DNA of 7,491 nt from Halanaerobiales bacterium (lineage in GTDB: Bacteria; Bacillota_F; Halanaerobiia; DY22613): contig JAGMES010000192.1 in the NCBI GenBank assembly GCA_023128035.1, positions 1-7,491 of the forward strand, given 5' to 3'. Of the stretch, positions 6,464 through 7,491 are shown piece by piece (position 1 is the stretch's first letter; each line of letters begins with the position of its first letter). The notes under the pieces were generated by a model. That model made no database searches and had not been told where the DNA came from. It saw only the letters and a program-made list of their open reading frames with translations. The position numbers were made by a program, and so were the translations under genes.

Positions 6464-6927
6464 GAGATTTTTTTTATTTGTCAACAATATGCTATTTAAC
6501 AATAGAGGAAAAAGTATTAATGTTAAACTTTAAAGATAAATGGAACAATAGATCATGTGCTCCTGGTGGGAAAATGAATAAAGGTGAAACTCCAACAGAA
6601 TGTATCATCAGAGAATTTTATGAGGAAACAGGACTTCTATTGAAATCTCCATATTTGAGAGGGATTGTACAATGGATAAATGAAGGTAATAAGTCACAAG
6701 GTTTAATTTTTATATACCAATGTGATAACTACACTGGCAATCTCTTAGAACAAACTGATGAAGGATTTCTGTCATGGATTCCCATTGCTAATATTCCATC
6801 TTTGAATCTGTTTTCGATAAACAAACATTTTATAGATATGATTCTTCACTCTTCGAACTTCTTTGAAGGTACTTTTTATATTGACCAAAATACAGATGTT
6901 ATCAGTTTTGAATTAAAGGAACATTAG
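6460..6927 (+). CDS. Nudix hydrolase, MutT/MutX-like
   Basis: This complete 155-residue Nudix protein has a perfect box GX5EX7REUXEEXGU. The box runs from G37 through E43, R51-E52, E55-E56 and G58-L59, and its glutamates bind the catalytic Mg2+. The openings STICYLTIEEKVLML and SCAPGGKMNKGE match the MutX-type 8-oxo-dGTP diphosphatases of Streptococcus and relatives, as does the later EGFLSWIP. Such enzymes hydrolyse nucleoside diphosphate-X substrates, often oxidised dGTP, in the cytoplasm. The exact substrate cannot be read from sequence, and many such paralogues act on other nucleotides. It starts at ATG 6460 with GGAGG (6448-6452) 7 bases upstream, and overlaps the MFS remnant stop by ATGA. 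It is probably transcribed from the promoter at 5728. It shows no damage, unlike the gene before it. Confidence 0.88.
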   Translation: MRDFFYLSTICYLTIEEKVLMLNFKDKWNNRSCAPGGKMNKGETPTECIIREFYEETGLLLKSPYLRGIVQWINEGNKSQGLIFIYQCDNYTGNLLEQTDEGFLSWIPIANIPSLNLFSINKHFIDMILHSSNFFEGTFYIDQNTDVISFELKEH

Positions 6928-7161
6928 TATGTGAAGGGAATTAAGACTTCCTTGATCTGAAAAGGTACCTCCTCCAAACCACTGAAAACCAGTTTTTAAG
7001 TTAACATTAAATACATAATAGCTATAAAGAGTATTCAATGATATAAAAAATAATATAAACATATAAAATATTCTTTGTTCAAGATTTCTATTCTCCTTTT
7101 TCAGCCACTCCAACACAAAAACAACAGTATAAGAAAGCAGTAAAACCCTTCTAAAGCGATT
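6913..7161 (-). pseudogene. Possible membrane-protein fragment
   Basis: The minus-strand frame is open from 7161 (just after an in-frame TAG at 7164-7162) to TAA at 6915-6913, with a possible GTG start at 7116. Read across the whole open stretch it gives two hydrophobic segments, VLLLSYTVVFVLEWL and IFYMFILFFISLNTLYSYYVF, linked by the charged KKENRNLEQR. That looks like real membrane protein rather than noise. No ribosome binding site fits the GTG, and the terminator-like repeat overlaps the upstream codons. The 3' end overlaps the Nudix gene tail to tail. I read it as an internal fragment of a lost gene. I do not recognise the family, and a chance ORF remains possible. Confidence 0.25.
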
Positions 7162-7174
7162 CTAGAGGGCTTTT
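7142..7174 (+). terminator. Rho-independent terminator after the Nudix gene
   Basis: AAAACCCTTCTA (7142-7153) pairs with TAGAGGGCTTTT (7163-7174) through 11 base pairs with one bulged base on each side and a 9-base loop. The 3' arm ends in TTTT and is followed by CTT. It would end the transcript from the 5728 promoter about 215 bases after the Nudix stop. The A-rich left arm could let it act weakly on the minus strand as well. Confidence 0.7.
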
Positions 7175-7217
7175 CTTATGTAGTCATTTTCTATTCCTGA
7201 TAATGTTCTTTTCCTAT

Positions 7218-7241
7218 GGGGTAGTTCACAAGAATTTCCCC
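7218..7241. repeat. Compact hairpin with a 4-base loop
   Basis: GGGGTAGTTC (7218-7227) and GAATTTCCCC (7232-7241) form a 10-bp stem with one T-T mismatch and one G-T wobble around the loop ACAA. No T-run follows on either strand, so it is not an obvious terminator. It could be an RNA processing or stability element, or a remnant of mobile DNA. Confidence 0.4.
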
Positions 7242-7283
7242 TTACCAGTCAAATGTAAAGGTATAATTATTTTATAATTAAAT

Positions 7284-7307
7284 TTAACAATACCTATATT
7301 TTTCCAA
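7284..7307 (-). pseudogene. Seven-codon ORF behind a strong ribosome binding site
   Basis: On the minus strand AGGAGG (7320-7315) lies 7 bases before TTG 7307-7305, and translation gives MEKYRYC then TAA. A ribosome binding site this good with so short a product suggests the surviving start of a gene whose body was deleted. It lies downstream, on the same strand, of the attenuator-like hairpin at 7381-7428. The identity of the lost gene cannot be read. Confidence 0.25.
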
Positions 7308-7380
7308 CGTACATCCTCCTGAGCCTTTTATATCGGTAAGAAGCCTGTCTACAGTGCCATATTTAACTATCCACCCTTAG

Positions 7381-7428
7381 TATAAAAGAAACCTCCACTT
7401 CGTTATATACTAGGTTTAAGTGTAGGTT
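7381..7428 (-). promoter_or_regulatory. Attenuator-like terminator hairpin
   Basis: On the minus strand AACCTACACTT (7428-7418) pairs with AAGTGGAGGTT (7400-7390), 10 of 11 positions, and is followed by TCTTTTATA (7389-7381), the form of an intrinsic terminator. Two competing pairings would disturb the 5' arm: CTAGTTT (7438-7432) with AAACCTAG (7417-7410), and AGTGTA (7452-7447) with TACACT (7424-7419). Mutually exclusive pairings after a tiny leader ORF are the pattern of transcription attenuation. This is read by eye; folding energies were not calculated. Confidence 0.4.
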
Positions 7429-7445
7429 AGGAAACTAGCTTCAGA

Positions 7446-7466
7446 TTACACTAAAAATAAAAACAC
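7446..7466 (-). CDS. Putative leader hexapeptide of an attenuator
   Basis: On the minus strand GGGAGGT (7478-7472) lies 5 bases before GTG 7466-7464, and the ORF encodes MFLFLV followed by TAA (7448-7446). Short hydrophobic leader peptides of this kind precede ribosome-protection and efflux genes; for example the msr(D) leader is a hexapeptide of similar character. Its last codons overlap AGTGTA, which can pair with the 5' arm of the downstream terminator hairpin. The match could be chance in AT-rich DNA, but a good ribosome binding site and the hairpins coincide here. The promoter would lie beyond the right edge. Confidence 0.3.
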   Translation of the reverse strand: MFLFLV

Positions 7467-7491
7467 AATCTACCTCCCTACTCTTACATAG

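Larger units (their letters stand above)
7175..7491. other. Gene-free right end with structured minus-strand signals
   Basis: No long open frame with coding character exists on either strand here. The stretch holds a compact hairpin (7218-7241), an AT-rich patch (7261-7290), a minus-strand ribosome binding site with a seven-codon ORF (7284-7320), and a minus-strand leader/hairpin arrangement (7381-7478), each described separately. Confidence 0.6.

Noticed and set aside
7330..7491. T-box riboswitch on the minus strand (AAGGGTGG near 7378-7371)
   Set aside because: The conserved T-box continuation (N-ACC-GCG) and a specifier stem are absent, and the terminator precedes rather than follows the motif.
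1..7491. CRISPR array, tRNA or rRNA genes
   Set aside because: No regularly spaced direct repeats and no cloverleaf or rRNA-like sequence were seen on either strand.

Overview
The window looks like an accessory region from a low-G+C Bacillota (Firmicutes). The DNA is strongly AT-rich, genes start with ATG, GTG or TTG behind AGGAGG-type ribosome binding sites, and one promoter is an exact TTGACA-17 bp-TATAAT. The Nudix protein resembles the MutX-type proteins of Streptococcus and Enterococcus, so a member of the Lactobacillales is my best guess. The genus cannot be fixed from this sequence.

Layout, left to right. (1) Bases 1-122 look like the 3' end of an insertion sequence: a transposase C-terminus that I read as IS66-like, a stop codon, and a putative terminal repeat ending in GTTAC. 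(2) From about 123 to 836 runs a radical SAM/SPASM peptide-maturase reading frame. It begins abruptly at the element's edge and lacks the CxxxCxxC cluster-binding region. (3) Bases 826-5625 form a tight same-strand operon: a TldD-type metalloprotease with an intact HExxxH, its TldE/PmbA-type partner, an ABC ATPase, and a large polytopic ABC permease. Radical SAM maturase plus TldD/TldE plus ABC exporter is the logic of a ribosomally made, post-translationally modified peptide (RiPP) system: modify, cleave, export. No precursor peptide is visible in this operon. It may lie upstream of the insertion element, or it may be gone.

(4) Bases 5626-5793 are intergenic and carry a 9-bp inverted repeat and the consensus promoter. 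The promoter drives a 19-codon ORF with an ideal ribosome binding site. I think this ORF is the surviving N-terminus of a decayed MFS efflux gene whose middle persists at 5882-6463; a free small peptide is the alternative. (5) A complete Nudix hydrolase (6460-6927) overlaps the MFS remnant by ATGA. (6) Bases 6928-7491 hold no convincing intact gene. They contain a rho-independent terminator, a minus-strand membrane-protein fragment, a compact hairpin, and, on the minus strand at the right edge, a leader-hexapeptide plus terminator-like hairpin that resembles an attenuator. It is followed by a well-placed ribosome binding site whose gene stops after seven codons.

Taken together, this appears to be a RiPP-type maturation/export operon, probably disabled at its first step by an insertion element, beside a zone of broken efflux genes. 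The family calls rest on motifs read by eye. The RiPP role and the insertion history are inference.
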